DNA of 55,949 bases. Source: Enterococcus raffinosus (GTDB lineage: Bacteria > Bacillota > Bacilli > Lactobacillales > Enterococcaceae). Of the stretch, positions 17,128 to 25,285 are shown piece by piece. Within the stretch, counting starts at the first letter, position 1. Each line of letters starts with the position of its first letter. The DNA is taken from assembly GCF_001886185.1 (NCBI RefSeq), contig NZ_JXLA01000029.1, positions 1-55,949 of the forward strand, read 5' to 3'. The notes under the pieces were generated by a model. That model did not search any database, was not told where the DNA came from, and was given only the letters and a program-made list of their open reading frames with translations. The position numbers and the translations under genes were made by a program.

Positions 17128-17402
17128 CACATATGCTCTAATAATCTTTTTACTTTTTTGAAAAAAACCTAAGAAAACTTGTGAATCCAACAATTTCCCT
17201 ATTAAAATTTTTTTATTCTAATAAAAACACCTTAAATATTTGTTCAAAGCCCGTTTTTCTCACATATTCATGGTAGAAACTAGCAGTTGTTCGTGCTAGT
17301 TAAAAACTGCTCAAAGTTTTCCCTTTTAGAATTTCATCAAATGAATTTTTAATCCCTTATCTATTTATTAAAAATATTTCTCATCTTTTTTTCATAATCG
17401 TA
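17128..17402. other. AT-rich region between divergent oppA and leu promoters
   Basis: No gene. It contains one hairpin ACTAGCA-GTTGTTCG-TGCTAGT (17280-17301). Its AGCAGTT segment could alternatively pair with AACTGCT about 20 nt further right. The 62-codon minus-strand frame at 17361-17549 has no ribosome site and crosses the leu leader, so it is not taken as a gene. Confidence 0.5.
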
Positions 17403-17431
17403 TTGACTTTTCTTTTCTTTTTTTATACGAT
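17403..17431 (+). promoter_or_regulatory. Promoter of the leu operon
   Basis: TTGACT (17403-17408), 17 bp, TACGAT (17426-17431). The transcript would begin near 17438, giving a leader of about 205 nt before leuA. Confidence 0.7.
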
Positions 17432-17440
17432 GTATACAAC

Positions 17441-17455
17441 AATTTTTAAAAAATT
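17441..17455. promoter_or_regulatory. CodY-like box at the leu transcription start
   Basis: AATTTTTAAAAAATT matches the CodY consensus at 13 of 15 positions, but the two misses are the central C and G, and the site is pure A/T. It sits at about +3 to +18. A weaker match (12 of 15) is at 17528-17542. Confidence 0.4.
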
Positions 17456-17478
17456 CTGACAATAAACGGGTGGTTGCC

Positions 17479-17523
17479 ATGATGAAATCAAATAGGTCTT
17501 TCAACGCAACTTTATTATTATAG
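17479..17523 (+). CDS. leuL: leu leader peptide (three tandem Leu codons)
   Basis: A 14-codon frame, MMKSNRSFNATLLL, ends in three consecutive TTA codons directly before TAG. It lies between the leu promoter and a hairpin terminator just ahead of leuA, which is the layout of a ribosome-mediated attenuator: leucine shortage would stall the ribosome on the TTA run. The ribosome site is weak (GGGTGG about 5 nt upstream). Three nt after the stop, GGGACTTT (17526-17533) pairs with AAAGTCCC (17550-17557); a stalled ribosome would cover the first arm. I could not find a convincing competing antiterminator by eye. Confidence 0.65.
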   Translation: MMKSNRSFNATLLL

Positions 17524-17562
17524 CTGGGACTTTCTGAAAAATATTTCATAAAGTCCCTATTC

Positions 17563-17612
17563 GCATTGCATCGGAGAAGAAAATGGTTCTTTTCCGATGG
17601 AGTGCTTTTTTT
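17563..17612 (+). terminator. leu attenuator (leader terminator)
   Basis: GCAT and GCATCGGA (from 17563) pair with TCCGATG and GTGC (17593-17605), followed by seven T, ending 31 nt before the leuA start codon. Its place inside the leader, before the first structural gene, marks it as an attenuator rather than an operon end. Confidence 0.75.
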
Positions 17613-17643
17613 ATACCCGTTTTTGAATGAAGGAGGAGTAAAA

Positions 17644-19158
17644 ATGAGAAAGATTCAATTTTTTGACACCACATTAAGAGATGGTGAACAAACACCAGGA
17701 GTAAATTTTAATACGAAAGAAAAAATTCAAATCGCGCTTCAATTAGAAAAATGGGGGGTTGATGTCATCGAGGCGGGATTTCCCATCGCCTCCCCCGGCG
17801 ACTTTGAAGCAGTACAAAATATCGCCCGTCAAGTAAAGACGATGACTGTGACCGGATTGGCACGTTGTCAGAAAAAAGATATCGATAGAGCCTATGAAGC
17901 ATTAAAAGACGCGGTCGATCCTCAAATTCACGTTTTCTTAGCTACAAGTGACGTTCACATGCAATACAAGCTGAAAATGTCGAGAGAAGAAGTTCTTTCT
18001 TCTATTAAAGAGCACGTCAGCTATGCACGAAGCTTGTTTAAGAAAGTACAGTTTTCTCCGGAAGATGCTTCGAGAACAGAAAAAGGCTTCCTATTAGAAG
18101 CGGTACAAACCGCTATTGATGCTGGCGCTACGATCATCAATGTACCGGATACCGTTGGCTATTCAAATCCCACGGAATATGGCGCGATCTTTAAATCATT
18201 GATTGAAAATATCCACAGCGATCAAGAAATCACCTTCTCCTCTCATTGTCACGATGATCTGGGTATGGCGACGGCAAATGCGCTGGCAGCGATCGAAAAT
18301 GGGGCAAATCGTGTGGAGGGTGCCATCAATGGCATCGGTGAGCGAGCAGGCAATACCGCATTAGAAGAGGTCGCTTTGGCGTTAGCCATTCGTAAAGACT
18401 TCTATCAATGCGAGTCCTCTATTGTATTAAATGAAACAAAACGAACCAGCGAATTGGTTTCACGCCTTTCAGGCATTCCAGTTCCAAAAAATAAAGCGAT
18501 TATTGGTGACAATGCCTACGCTCATGAATCAGGCATCCATCAAGACGGCGTATTGAAGAATCCCGAAACCTACGAAATTATTACCCCGACTCTTGTCGGC
18601 GTGAATCAAAATTCTCTGCCGCTTGGAAAATTATCAGGGCGCCATGCATTCAATGCGAAGCTGGAGGAGCTGGGTTATGAATTAAATGATGCCGACAGCA
18701 AAGAGGCCTTCAAACGATTCAAAGCCTTAGCCGATAAGAAAAAGCAAATTACTGACAAAGATTTGATCGCACTGCTTGCGGATCAATATAGAGAAGAAAC
18801 GGAGAAATACAAGCTGACAGACGTTCAGGTTCAATACAGCTCAAATGGTTATCAAGGCGCTATCGTCTCAATCATCGATGAAGAGGATGAAGTAAAAGTT
18901 GCCTCTCAAATTGGCTCAGGCAGCATTCAGGCGATTTATAACACCATCGATGAACTGTTTCAGCAAGATCCTGAGTTGACGGACTATGAGATTCAGGCGT
19001 TGACCGGCGGTGAGGATGCTCAGGCTGAAGTTCGCGTGACCCTTTTGGATAGAGAAACGAAAGAGGAGTTTCGCGGCATTGGTGTCGATTTCGATGTGCT
19101 GCACGCATCAGCAAAAGCTTACGTACAAGCGAGCAATCACTTAAAACAAAGAAACTAA
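17644..19158 (+). CDS. leuA: 2-Isopropylmalate synthase LeuA
   Basis: First committed step of leucine synthesis: acetyl-CoA plus 2-oxoisovalerate to 2-isopropylmalate. 504 residues, the usual length. The N terminus carries [12 protein letters not shown] of the HMGL-like TIM barrel, and [12 protein letters not shown] supplies the metal-binding Hx[10 protein letters not shown] follows, and a C-terminal leucine-sensing regulatory domain (about 390-500) is intact. The frame opens at 17566, but the ATG at 17644 after GGAGGAG is the real start; the extra 26 codons would overlap the attenuator. First gene of leuABCD. Confidence 0.97.
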   Translation: MRKIQFFDTTLRDGEQTPGVNFNTKEKIQIALQLEKWGVDVIEAGFPIASPGDFEAVQNIARQVKTMTVTGLARCQKKDIDRAYEALKDAVDPQIHVFLATSDVHMQYKLKMSREEVLSSIKEHVSYARSLFKKVQFSPEDASRTEKGFLLEAVQTAIDAGATIINVPDTVGYSNPTEYGAIFKSLIENIHSDQEITFSSHCHDDLGMATANALAAIENGANRVEGAINGIGERAGNTALEEVALALAIRKDFYQCESSIVLNETKRTSELVSRLSGIPVPKNKAIIGDNAYAHESGIHQDGVLKNPETYEIITPTLVGVNQNSLPLGKLSGRHAFNAKLEELGYELNDADSKEAFKRFKALADKKKQITDKDLIALLADQYREETEKYKLTDVQVQYSSNGYQGAIVSIIDEEDEVKVASQIGSGSIQAIYNTIDELFQQDPELTDYEIQALTGGEDAQAEVRVTLLDRETKEEFRGIGVDFDVLHASAKAYVQASNHLKQRN

Positions 19159-19213
19159 CCCAATTATTGATTCACTAGTCAATTAGAAATGAGATATGGA
19201 TAGGAGCAGACAC

Positions 19214-20260
19214 ATGAATAAAAAAATTGTTGTATTAGCCGGTGACGGCATCGGGCCAGAGATTATGGAAAGCGGCTTAAAGGTTTTAAACGCTGTAGAG
19301 AAAACATGCAGCAGCACATTCCAACTAGAAAAATTTCCTTTTGGAGGGGCTGGAATTGATGAAGCCGGTGCTTCACTCCCTGAAGAGACATTAGCTGCTT
19401 GTCAGGGAGCCGATGCGATCCTATTAGGTGCCATCGGTGGGCCAAAATGGGAGAAAATGACGGACACGCCAGAAAAAGGCTTGCTTGCACTTAGAAAATC
19501 ATTGAATCTATTTGCGAATATTCGCCCTGTTTCCGTCTCTTCCGCCCTACGACACCTTTCTCCTTTAAAACCGGAGATTATTGAAGGAACCGATCTGATT
19601 ATCGTAAGAGAGCTAAGCAGCGGCATCTACTTTGGCGAACCGCGGGAGTTAAATGAAACAATGGCCTTCGACACTGCTCGATATCACAAAAATGAGATTG
19701 AACGGATTCTCCACGCTGCATTCAAAATTGCTCAAGGTCGCAGTAAAAAAGTGACCTCCGTTGATAAGGCGAATGTTTTAGCTTCTAGTAAACTATGGCG
19801 AGCAACCGCTGAAGAAGTAGCGAAAGATTATCCAGACTGTCAGTTAGAACATCAATATGTGGATTCTGCGGCAATGAAGCTGATTCAAAATCCCAAGGCT
19901 TTTGATGTGATCGTCACTGAGAATCTCTTCGGTGATATTTTGAGCGACGAGGCTTCTGTTCTACCAGGTTCGCTAGGAGTGCTTCCAAGTGCGAGCCATA
20001 GTGATGGTGGGCCATCTCTTTATGAACCTATTCACGGCTCGGCTCCAGACATTGCAGGAAAAGGAATCGCAAACCCGATCTCAATGATCTTATCCGTAGC
20101 AATGATGTTACGCCAGTCCTTCCAAGAAGAGCAGGCCGCTCAGGCAATTGAAGCGGCGTGTGACACAGTCTTATCAAAGGGACTTTTCACACACGACCTA
20201 GGTGGTCAAGCTTCTACGGATGAATTTACCGATGCCGTCCTTCAGGAACTAACAGTATAG
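19214..20260 (+). CDS. leuB: 3-Isopropylmalate dehydrogenase LeuB
   Basis: NAD-dependent oxidative decarboxylation of 3-isopropylmalate to 2-oxoisocaproate, in the cytoplasm. 348 residues. Features: VLAGDGIGPEIM at the start, the catalytic region VRELSSGIYFGEPRE, DKANVLASSKLWR, DILSDEASVLPGSLG with metal-binding aspartates, and GSAPDIAGKGIANP at the cofactor site. ATG 19214 follows AGGAG by eight nt; an ATG six codons earlier has no ribosome site. About 55 bp after leuA. Confidence 0.97.
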   Translation: MNKKIVVLAGDGIGPEIMESGLKVLNAVEKTCSSTFQLEKFPFGGAGIDEAGASLPEETLAACQGADAILLGAIGGPKWEKMTDTPEKGLLALRKSLNLFANIRPVSVSSALRHLSPLKPEIIEGTDLIIVRELSSGIYFGEPRELNETMAFDTARYHKNEIERILHAAFKIAQGRSKKVTSVDKANVLASSKLWRATAEEVAKDYPDCQLEHQYVDSAAMKLIQNPKAFDVIVTENLFGDILSDEASVLPGSLGVLPSASHSDGGPSLYEPIHGSAPDIAGKGIANPISMILSVAMMLRQSFQEEQAAQAIEAACDTVLSKGLFTHDLGGQASTDEFTDAVLQELTV

Positions 20261-20331
20261 CCCTTTATATAGAAGAAAAAAGCTAAGAGTTCTCTGACTA
20301 ACTAATTATTAACGAATAAGGAGCGGAAAAT

Positions 20332-21705
20332 ATGGGAAAAACACTATTTGACAAACTATGGGATCGCCACGTCGTCCACGGCGAAGAAGGCGCCCCGCAA
20401 TTGCTTTATATTGATTTGCATTTGATCCATGAGGTGACATCTCCACAGGCCTTTGCGGGAATTCGTGAAGCGGGGCGAACACTGCGCCATCCTGAGCGGA
20501 CCTTTGCTACGATGGATCATAATACACCGACGGTCGATATCTATAACTTTACTGACCTAGTCGCAAAAAAACAGATTGATACACTTAGACAGAACTGCGA
20601 AGAATTTGGCGTTCAGCTTTGTGATAACGGAAGTGATCGCCAAGGGATCGTCCACATGGTCGGTCCAGAAACCGGATTGACTCAGCCTGGCAAGACCATT
20701 GTCTGCGGTGATTCACACACAGCGACACATGGAGCTTTTGGAGCGCTGTCTTTCGGTATCGGTACGAGTGAAGTCGAACACGTCTTCGCCACTCAGACCT
20801 TGTGGCAAAATAAACCGAAAAATATGGGCATAAAGATTACTGGGCAGTTGCCGAAGGGCGTTTATGCGAAGGATATCATTTTGGCCCTCATTGCTAAGTA
20901 CGGGACAGACTTTGGTGTCGGCTACGGAGCGGAATTCTATGGGGAAGCCATCCAAAGTCTATCAATGGAAGAACGTATGACCATCTGTAACATGGCTATC
21001 GAAGGCGGGGCAAAAATTGGCTTGATTGCTCCTGATGACAAAACCTTTGATTATGTAGCTGGTCGTGAATATGCACCGAAGGATATGGCTGCTGCTGTCC
21101 AAGACTGGAAAGAATTGTACACAGATGACGATGCCGCCTACGATAAAGAATTGACACTAGATGTCAGCGAATTAGTCCCTTTCGTAACGTGGGGAACGAA
21201 TCCTGAAATGGGGGTGCCTTTTGATGGCACCTTCCCTGAGATTACCTCACCGGATCTACAAAAAGCTTATGACTATATGGATTTGAAGCCAGGGCAAACC
21301 CCTGCAGATATCCCAGTCGGATATGTCTTTATTGGGTCATGCACAAATGGTCGGCTCTCAGATCTTAAGGAAGCCGCAAAAATAGTACAGGGCAAAAAAG
21401 TGCATGATAGTGTTACTGCTATCGTGGTCCCTGGCTCACGCCCTGTTCGTAAAGCCGCCGAAGAAATCGGACTGGACAAAATTTTCAAAGAGGCAGGCTT
21501 TGAGTGGCGCGAACCTGGCTGTTCGATGTGTCTCGGTATGAATCCAGACCGCGTACCAGCCGGGGTACACTGTGCTTCAACATCCAATCGAAATTTCCAA
21601 GGCCGGCAAGGAAAAGATGCCCGCACACATCTTTGCAGTCCTGTCATGGCTGCACTAGCCGCCATTCATGGAAACTTTGTTGATAGCCGTAAGGAGGTCA
21701 TCTAA
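20332..21705 (+). CDS. leuC: 3-Isopropylmalate dehydratase large subunit LeuC
   Basis: Aconitase-family large subunit of 457 residues that isomerises 2- to 3-isopropylmalate together with LeuD. The three 4Fe-4S ligands are Cys337 (FIGSCTNGR), Cys397 and Cys400 (GCSMCLG). MDHNTPT and [12 protein letters not shown] are present near the N-terminal third. The stop overlaps the leuD start (TAATG), so the two subunits are translationally coupled. Confidence 0.97.
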   Translation: MGKTLFDKLWDRHVVHGEEGAPQLLYIDLHLIHEVTSPQAFAGIREAGRTLRHPERTFATMDHNTPTVDIYNFTDLVAKKQIDTLRQNCEEFGVQLCDNGSDRQGIVHMVGPETGLTQPGKTIVCGDSHTATHGAFGALSFGIGTSEVEHVFATQTLWQNKPKNMGIKITGQLPKGVYAKDIILALIAKYGTDFGVGYGAEFYGEAIQSLSMEERMTICNMAIEGGAKIGLIAPDDKTFDYVAGREYAPKDMAAAVQDWKELYTDDDAAYDKELTLDVSELVPFVTWGTNPEMGVPFDGTFPEITSPDLQKAYDYMDLKPGQTPADIPVGYVFIGSCTNGRLSDLKEAAKIVQGKKVHDSVTAIVVPGSRPVRKAAEEIGLDKIFKEAGFEWREPGCSMCLGMNPDRVPAGVHCASTSNRNFQGRQGKDARTHLCSPVMAALAAIHGNFVDSRKEVI

Positions 21706-22289
21706 TGGAAAAATTTACGATCTATACTGGAAAAACGGTTCCCTTGATGAACGATAATATTGATACCGATCAAATCATTCCAAAGGGCTTTTTGAAGCAA
21801 GTTGATAAGTCCGGCTTCGGGAAACATCTCTTTGATGAGTGGCGCTTTTTAGAAGACGGCTCACCCAATCCCGAATTCATTTTGAATACACCTGAACGAA
21901 AAGAAGCGACGATCTTGATTTCAGGAGAAAACTTCGGCTCAGGTTCTTCGCGGGAGCATGCGGCTTGGGCAATTCAGGATTACGGCTTCAAAGCAGTCAT
22001 TGCCGGAAGCTACAGCGACATCTTTTATATGAATGCCTTGAAGAATGGGCTATTGCCGATCCGACTGGATCAAGAGGTAAGAGAGATTTTGAGCCAACTG
22101 CCTGCCGATCAGTCGATCACTATCGATTTGCCAAAACAAGAAGTCCAAACGCCAGAGGCTAATTATGCCTTCCAGATCGATCCAACATGGAAAGATAAAT
22201 TGATTAAAGGACTGGATGATATCAGCATCACCCTTCAACATGAAGATGAGATTGAGAAATACGAGAAGCAGATGCCAACGTACGAATAA
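21705..22289 (+). CDS. leuD: 3-Isopropylmalate dehydratase small subunit LeuD
   Basis: Swivel-domain subunit of 194 residues completing the isomerase. [14 protein letters not shown] near the N terminus and the substrate loop [13 protein letters not shown] are diagnostic. Ribosome site AAGGAGG lies inside the end of leuC. Last gene of the leu operon, followed by a strong terminator. No ilv genes are adjacent, so the 2-oxoisovalerate precursor must come from genes elsewhere or from valine. Confidence 0.97.
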   Translation: MEKFTIYTGKTVPLMNDNIDTDQIIPKGFLKQVDKSGFGKHLFDEWRFLEDGSPNPEFILNTPERKEATILISGENFGSGSSREHAAWAIQDYGFKAVIAGSYSDIFYMNALKNGLLPIRLDQEVREILSQLPADQSITIDLPKQEVQTPEANYAFQIDPTWKDKLIKGLDDISITLQHEDEIEKYEKQMPTYE

Positions 22290-22343
22290 ATAATCCAGTC
22301 TTTAGCCTATTCTCGTCTGAAATGTTTATACTGGCATTCGCTT

Positions 22344-22395
22344 AAAAAAAATCGCGTAAAACTTTCACTTTGGAAAGTTTTACGCGATTTTCTTT
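22344..22395. terminator. Bidirectional terminator, leuD / ABC exporter
   Basis: A perfect 19-20 bp stem (AAAATCGCGTAAAACTTTC with its complement, 22347-22391) has a six-base loop. It is flanked by A/T runs on both sides and stops the two converging operons. Confidence 0.9.
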
Positions 22396-22398
22396 TAT

Positions 22399-24174
22399 TT
22401 AATTCACAACCTGTTCTTGTACATATTGCGCATAAAGCGGATGAGAGGCAATCAACTCAGCGTGAGTCCCGTGACCAGTCACCTGGCCTTTTTCGATAAA
22501 GTAGATATGATCAGCATCCACAATCGTTGATAGCCGGTGAGCGATCACCAAGGTTGTCCGACCTTCCATCAACTGATCCAAGGCTCGTTGAACCTTTTCT
22601 TCCGATTGTGAGTCCAAGCTGGCTGTCGCTTCATCCAGCATCAGGATTTTAGGGTCCCGTAAGAAGGCTCGAGCAATAGCGATCCGTTGTTTTTGTCCAC
22701 CGGATAATTTCACTCCACGTTCGCCTAATTCTGTCTCCAACTGCTCTGGGAACTCACGAACAAATTGATCGGCATAAGCCAATTCCAGACCATGCCATAA
22801 CTCTTCTTCGGTAAGTGTTCGATCGAGTCCATACTGCAAATTCTCACGAATGCTTCCTGCAAACACCGCGCTGTCTTGAGAAACATAGCCAATCTGTGAA
22901 CGCCAATTGGTTAAGTTAAGCTGTTCGATCGCTTCATCGCCAATTTTTACTGTTCCTTCTGTTGGTTGATAGAAACGTTCCAACAAGGCAAAGATCGTAG
23001 ATTTCCCTCCCCCGCTCGGTCCAGCAAAAGCAATCACTGTATTTGGTTTCGCTTCAAAGGAAACCTTTTTCAAAATGGGACGATCCGTTACATAATGGAA
23101 GGAAAGATTTTCTGCCTTGATCGTTTTACCTGAAACATCCACCGTTTTGCCTGTTTCAATAGGCTCTAGATCCGTTTTTAGTATTTGTTCAATCCGTTCA
23201 GTCGCTCCCATTGCTTTTTGCACTTGAGAAAAGAACATCGCGAAGCTGGCAGCCGGCATCATAATGTTAAACAGATACAACAAGAAAGCAACCAATTGTC
23301 CGCTTGTTAACGTTCCAGCCTGAACACGAACCGCTCCATACCCTAGGATACCAACGAATAAGCCCAACATAACGGTCGTGATGATTGGCTGCAGCATCGC
23401 CTCGACCTTTGCATCCTTGATTCCTAAGCTAAAGATCTTATTGATAAAGGAGCCGCCACTAGTCTTCTCAAACTTTTCTCCGTTACTCGCTTTGATTAAA
23501 CGAATCTCAGAAAGCTTTTCGCTAGCTTCGGCATTAAAATCAGCCGTCGCGGCTTGAAGTTGACGTCCTAAGCGCGACATAATTCGTCCAATCGGCATCA
23601 TGATCAACGCCATGATCGGAACCGCTAAAAACATCATCGCCGCCATTTTCCAATCCATTACAAACAAGATGATCATTGATCCAACTAGCTGGATCGCTCC
23701 AGTAATGAAGTTCGGAAATTGCGTCGCGACTAAATCCTTTATTACTGTTGTATCATTTACTAGTCGGGAACTGCTTTCTCCAGATTTATGATCATCATAA
23801 TAACCGACAGGCATTTGCAGCAGATGACTCCATAATTTCTCCCGCAGCGTTTTAACAGCACTTTCCCCGACATAACGCAACAGAAAACTCCCGATCGCGC
23901 CAAAGGCCAGCTGTGCGACAAAAGCCAAAACTAATACGATCAGCATTGTTTTATCAATCTTTGCAAGCTTGCTTGTATCAATCAAGCCCTTTGTTAACTG
24001 CGGTACGATTAAGCTAGCCCCGCTTGTTAACAAACTTAGAAATAAACCAATAGCAAACAGTGCTTTTTTAGGATTGACACTCAAGATCAATCGTAAAAAA
24101 TCCTTCAATTTGTAATTACTCTTTTTTCCACCTTCAATAGTTTCATCAGGTGCCATACTCATATCCCGATCCAT
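22399..24174 (-). CDS. Multidrug-type ABC exporter (half-transporter)
   Basis: Half-size exporter of 591 residues of the LmrA/BmrA kind: short cytoplasmic N terminus, six-helix transmembrane domain (about 35-330), then the nucleotide-binding domain. That domain has Walker A GPSGGGKST, Q-loop, signature LSGGQKQR, Walker B ILMLDEA and the switch His (AHRLST). It would work as a homodimer. The frame opens far upstream inside the MarR gene, but the ATG at 24174 has AGGAGGA nine nt before it and gives the family length. It follows the MarR gene by 43 bp and shares its promoter, so induction by a compound sensed by the regulator is likely. Substrate unknown. Confidence 0.9.
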   Translation of the reverse strand: MDRDMSMAPDETIEGGKKSNYKLKDFLRLILSVNPKKALFAIGLFLSLLTSGASLIVPQLTKGLIDTSKLAKIDKTMLIVLVLAFVAQLAFGAIGSFLLRYVGESAVKTLREKLWSHLLQMPVGYYDDHKSGESSSRLVNDTTVIKDLVATQFPNFITGAIQLVGSMIILFVMDWKMAAMMFLAVPIMALIMMPIGRIMSRLGRQLQAATADFNAEASEKLSEIRLIKASNGEKFEKTSGGSFINKIFSLGIKDAKVEAMLQPIITTVMLGLFVGILGYGAVRVQAGTLTSGQLVAFLLYLFNIMMPAASFAMFFSQVQKAMGATERIEQILKTDLEPIETGKTVDVSGKTIKAENLSFHYVTDRPILKKVSFEAKPNTVIAFAGPSGGGKSTIFALLERFYQPTEGTVKIGDEAIEQLNLTNWRSQIGYVSQDSAVFAGSIRENLQYGLDRTLTEEELWHGLELAYADQFVREFPEQLETELGERGVKLSGGQKQRIAIARAFLRDPKILMLDEATASLDSQSEEKVQRALDQLMEGRTTLVIAHRLSTIVDADHIYFIEKGQVTGHGTHAELIASHPLYAQYVQEQVVN

Positions 24175-24217
24175 CGTTTGTTCCTCCTGCTTCATAGCAG
24201 CTTTCCGCCTACTTTTT

Positions 24218-24919
24218 TTAGAAATCTTCCCATTCAGTATCTTTCTCGTCTTTTTCTTTAGCTCCTTCATTAAAGCAGTCTCGATTTCCCCAAAAATCCC
24301 GACGAAAATCATGCTTGAAGTCGCGAGAAAACTCTCTTGAAGCATTGCGCATCTCTCGTTGCATTTGATTCCGCATCCGATGCTGTTCTTCTCGCGAAAG
24401 CTGCTGCCAATCCTCTTGCCAATTTTCAGCAAATTGATCCCGCATCGCTTGCATCTGACGCAGACGATCCATTGGGTCAACAAACCGTCCAGCCTGTTTC
24501 TGAAACTCTTCTTGCCAGCCAGCAGAAATTTTTTGCAGATACTCACTGAAGTGTTCCTGTTCTTTCTCTGATAAGCCTACAAAGAACGCTTCGCTCCTAT
24601 CTTCATCGGCATGACTCACCTTCTGAGCCTTTTGCTTTCCTTTTTCCGTTAAAAAGACGCGTTTGATCCGTTTGTCATGCTCGGCTTCTTCACGTATGAC
24701 ATCACCGTTTTTTTCCATTTTCTTCATTAATTCTGCCAGTGAGCTGGGACGAATATCTAGAATCTCAGCCAATTGACTTTGTATCAATCCATCTTCCTTA
24801 GCCAAAATCGCCAAAACACGTTGCTGACCAGTTAGTTTCTGCCTTTTACTCATAAAGGCATTACTGGCAGAACTGATAAAGCGTAATTGACGCATCAAAT
24901 CCTTCGTAAACTCACTCAT
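24218..24919 (-). CDS. MarR family regulator with long charged C-terminal tail
   Basis: Winged-helix regulator of 233 residues. Residues about 1-140 form a MarR fold: QQRVLAILAKEDGLIQSQLAEIL, then RPSSLAELMKKMEKNGDVIRE as recognition helix, then DKRIKRVFLTEKG as the wing. The remaining roughly 90 residues are unusual: Met/Gln/Arg-rich and helical, then a repeated aromatic pattern (SRDFKHDFRRDFWGNRDCF) and an acidic end. The family is normally near 140-160 residues. It probably represses itself and the exporter through the two palindromes around its promoter. A single Cys in the tail might be redox or metal responsive; this is speculation. Confidence 0.88.
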   Translation of the reverse strand: MSEFTKDLMRQLRFISSASNAFMSKRQKLTGQQRVLAILAKEDGLIQSQLAEILDIRPSSLAELMKKMEKNGDVIREEAEHDKRIKRVFLTEKGKQKAQKVSHADEDRSEAFFVGLSEKEQEHFSEYLQKISAGWQEEFQKQAGRFVDPMDRLRQMQAMRDQFAENWQEDWQQLSREEQHRMRNQMQREMRNASREFSRDFKHDFRRDFWGNRDCFNEGAKEKDEKDTEWEDF

Positions 24920-24969
24920 GACAAAAATCCCCCTACCTTATTTATAGTAGCTACTGTCTTCTCTTCAAT

Positions 24970-24989
24970 AAAGTTCGGTACCGAACTTT
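24970..24989. promoter_or_regulatory. MarR operator 2 (downstream palindrome)
   Basis: Perfect 20-bp palindrome AAAGTTCGGTACCGAACTTT, about +7 to +26 of the MarR-exporter transcript. Its core GTTCGGTACCGAAC is identical to operator 1, and centre-to-centre distance is 35 bp. Confidence 0.8.
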
Positions 24990-25001
24990 ATTTCGATTGC
25001 T

Positions 25002-25030
25002 ATTATAGTTCGGTACCGAACTATTGTCAA
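25002..25030 (-). promoter_or_regulatory. Consensus promoter of the MarR-exporter operon
   Basis: Minus strand TTGACA (25030-25025), exactly 17 bp, TATAAT (25007-25002): a full consensus sigma-A promoter. The spacer is almost entirely operator 1. Such a strong promoter needs tight repression. Confidence 0.85.
25006..25023. promoter_or_regulatory. MarR operator 1 (in the promoter spacer)
   Basis: Perfect 18-bp palindrome TAGTTCGGTACCGAACTA between the -35 and -10 elements. A bound repressor would exclude RNA polymerase. Confidence 0.8.
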
Positions 25031-25052
25031 CAACTTTGCTATTTTTTTCTTT

Positions 25053-25102
25053 CAAAAAAAAGAAAAGTGACCAAAAGGTTGATTTCATCAACTTTTAATC
25101 AC
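25053..25102 (-). terminator. Second (distal) terminator after the feo operon
   Basis: Minus strand GTGATTAAAAGTTGA, loop, TCAACCTTTTGGTCAC (25102-25067) followed by TTTTCTTTTTTT. Together with the hairpin at 25121-25143 it forms a double stop in front of the MarR-exporter promoter. Confidence 0.65.
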
Positions 25103-25113
25103 CCTTTACTGTT

Positions 25114-25143
25114 AAAAAAAGACCCGATGATCATCATCGAGTC
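25114..25143 (-). terminator. First terminator after the feo operon
   Basis: Minus strand GACTCGATGA, loop TGA, TCATCGGGTC (25143-25121) then seven T, directly after the small Cys-rich gene. Confidence 0.8.
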
Positions 25144-25150
25144 CAAAGCT

Positions 25151-25285
25151 TTAGTGCTTATGTTGTTCTTCTTTCACGGGACAGCTGCCGTCACAGTCTT
25201 CACAAGAGCTGCCATTTTTGATTCGCCGATAGACAATGGCACCGGCACCGCCAAAGATCAATATACTTAATACTATAGTTGCCAT
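25151..25285 (-). CDS. FeoB-associated Cys-rich membrane protein
   Basis: A 44-residue protein overlapping the 3' end of feoB by 13 bp in another frame. One membrane helix (about 3-19, IVLSILIFGGAGAIVY) is followed by a cytoplasmic tail with CEDCDGSC (Cys28, Cys31, Cys35) and a His-containing end (EEQHKH). This matches the small FeoB-associated Cys-rich proteins found behind feoB in Firmicutes. It may bind or hand over ferrous iron, but the function is not established. Ribosome site GAGGTG six nt upstream inside feoB. Confidence 0.88.
   Translation of the reverse strand: MATIVLSILIFGGAGAIVYRRIKNGSSCEDCDGSCPVKEEQHKH

Noticed and set aside
17361-17549. 62-codon minus-strand frame across the leu leader
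   Set aside because: It is antisense to the leader, lacks a ribosome site and reads through promoter and leader-peptide sequence.
17466-17612. T-box riboswitch before leuA (GGGTGG resembles the T-box core)
   Set aside because: Only about 30 nt of transcript lie before the motif, too short for Stem I, the bases after GGGTGG do not match, and the terminator is about 100 nt away. The Leu-rich leader ORF explains the region better.
24175-24546. Long N-terminal extension of the ABC exporter frame
   Set aside because: It runs inside the MarR gene in another frame; the strong SD before 24174 and family length fix the start.
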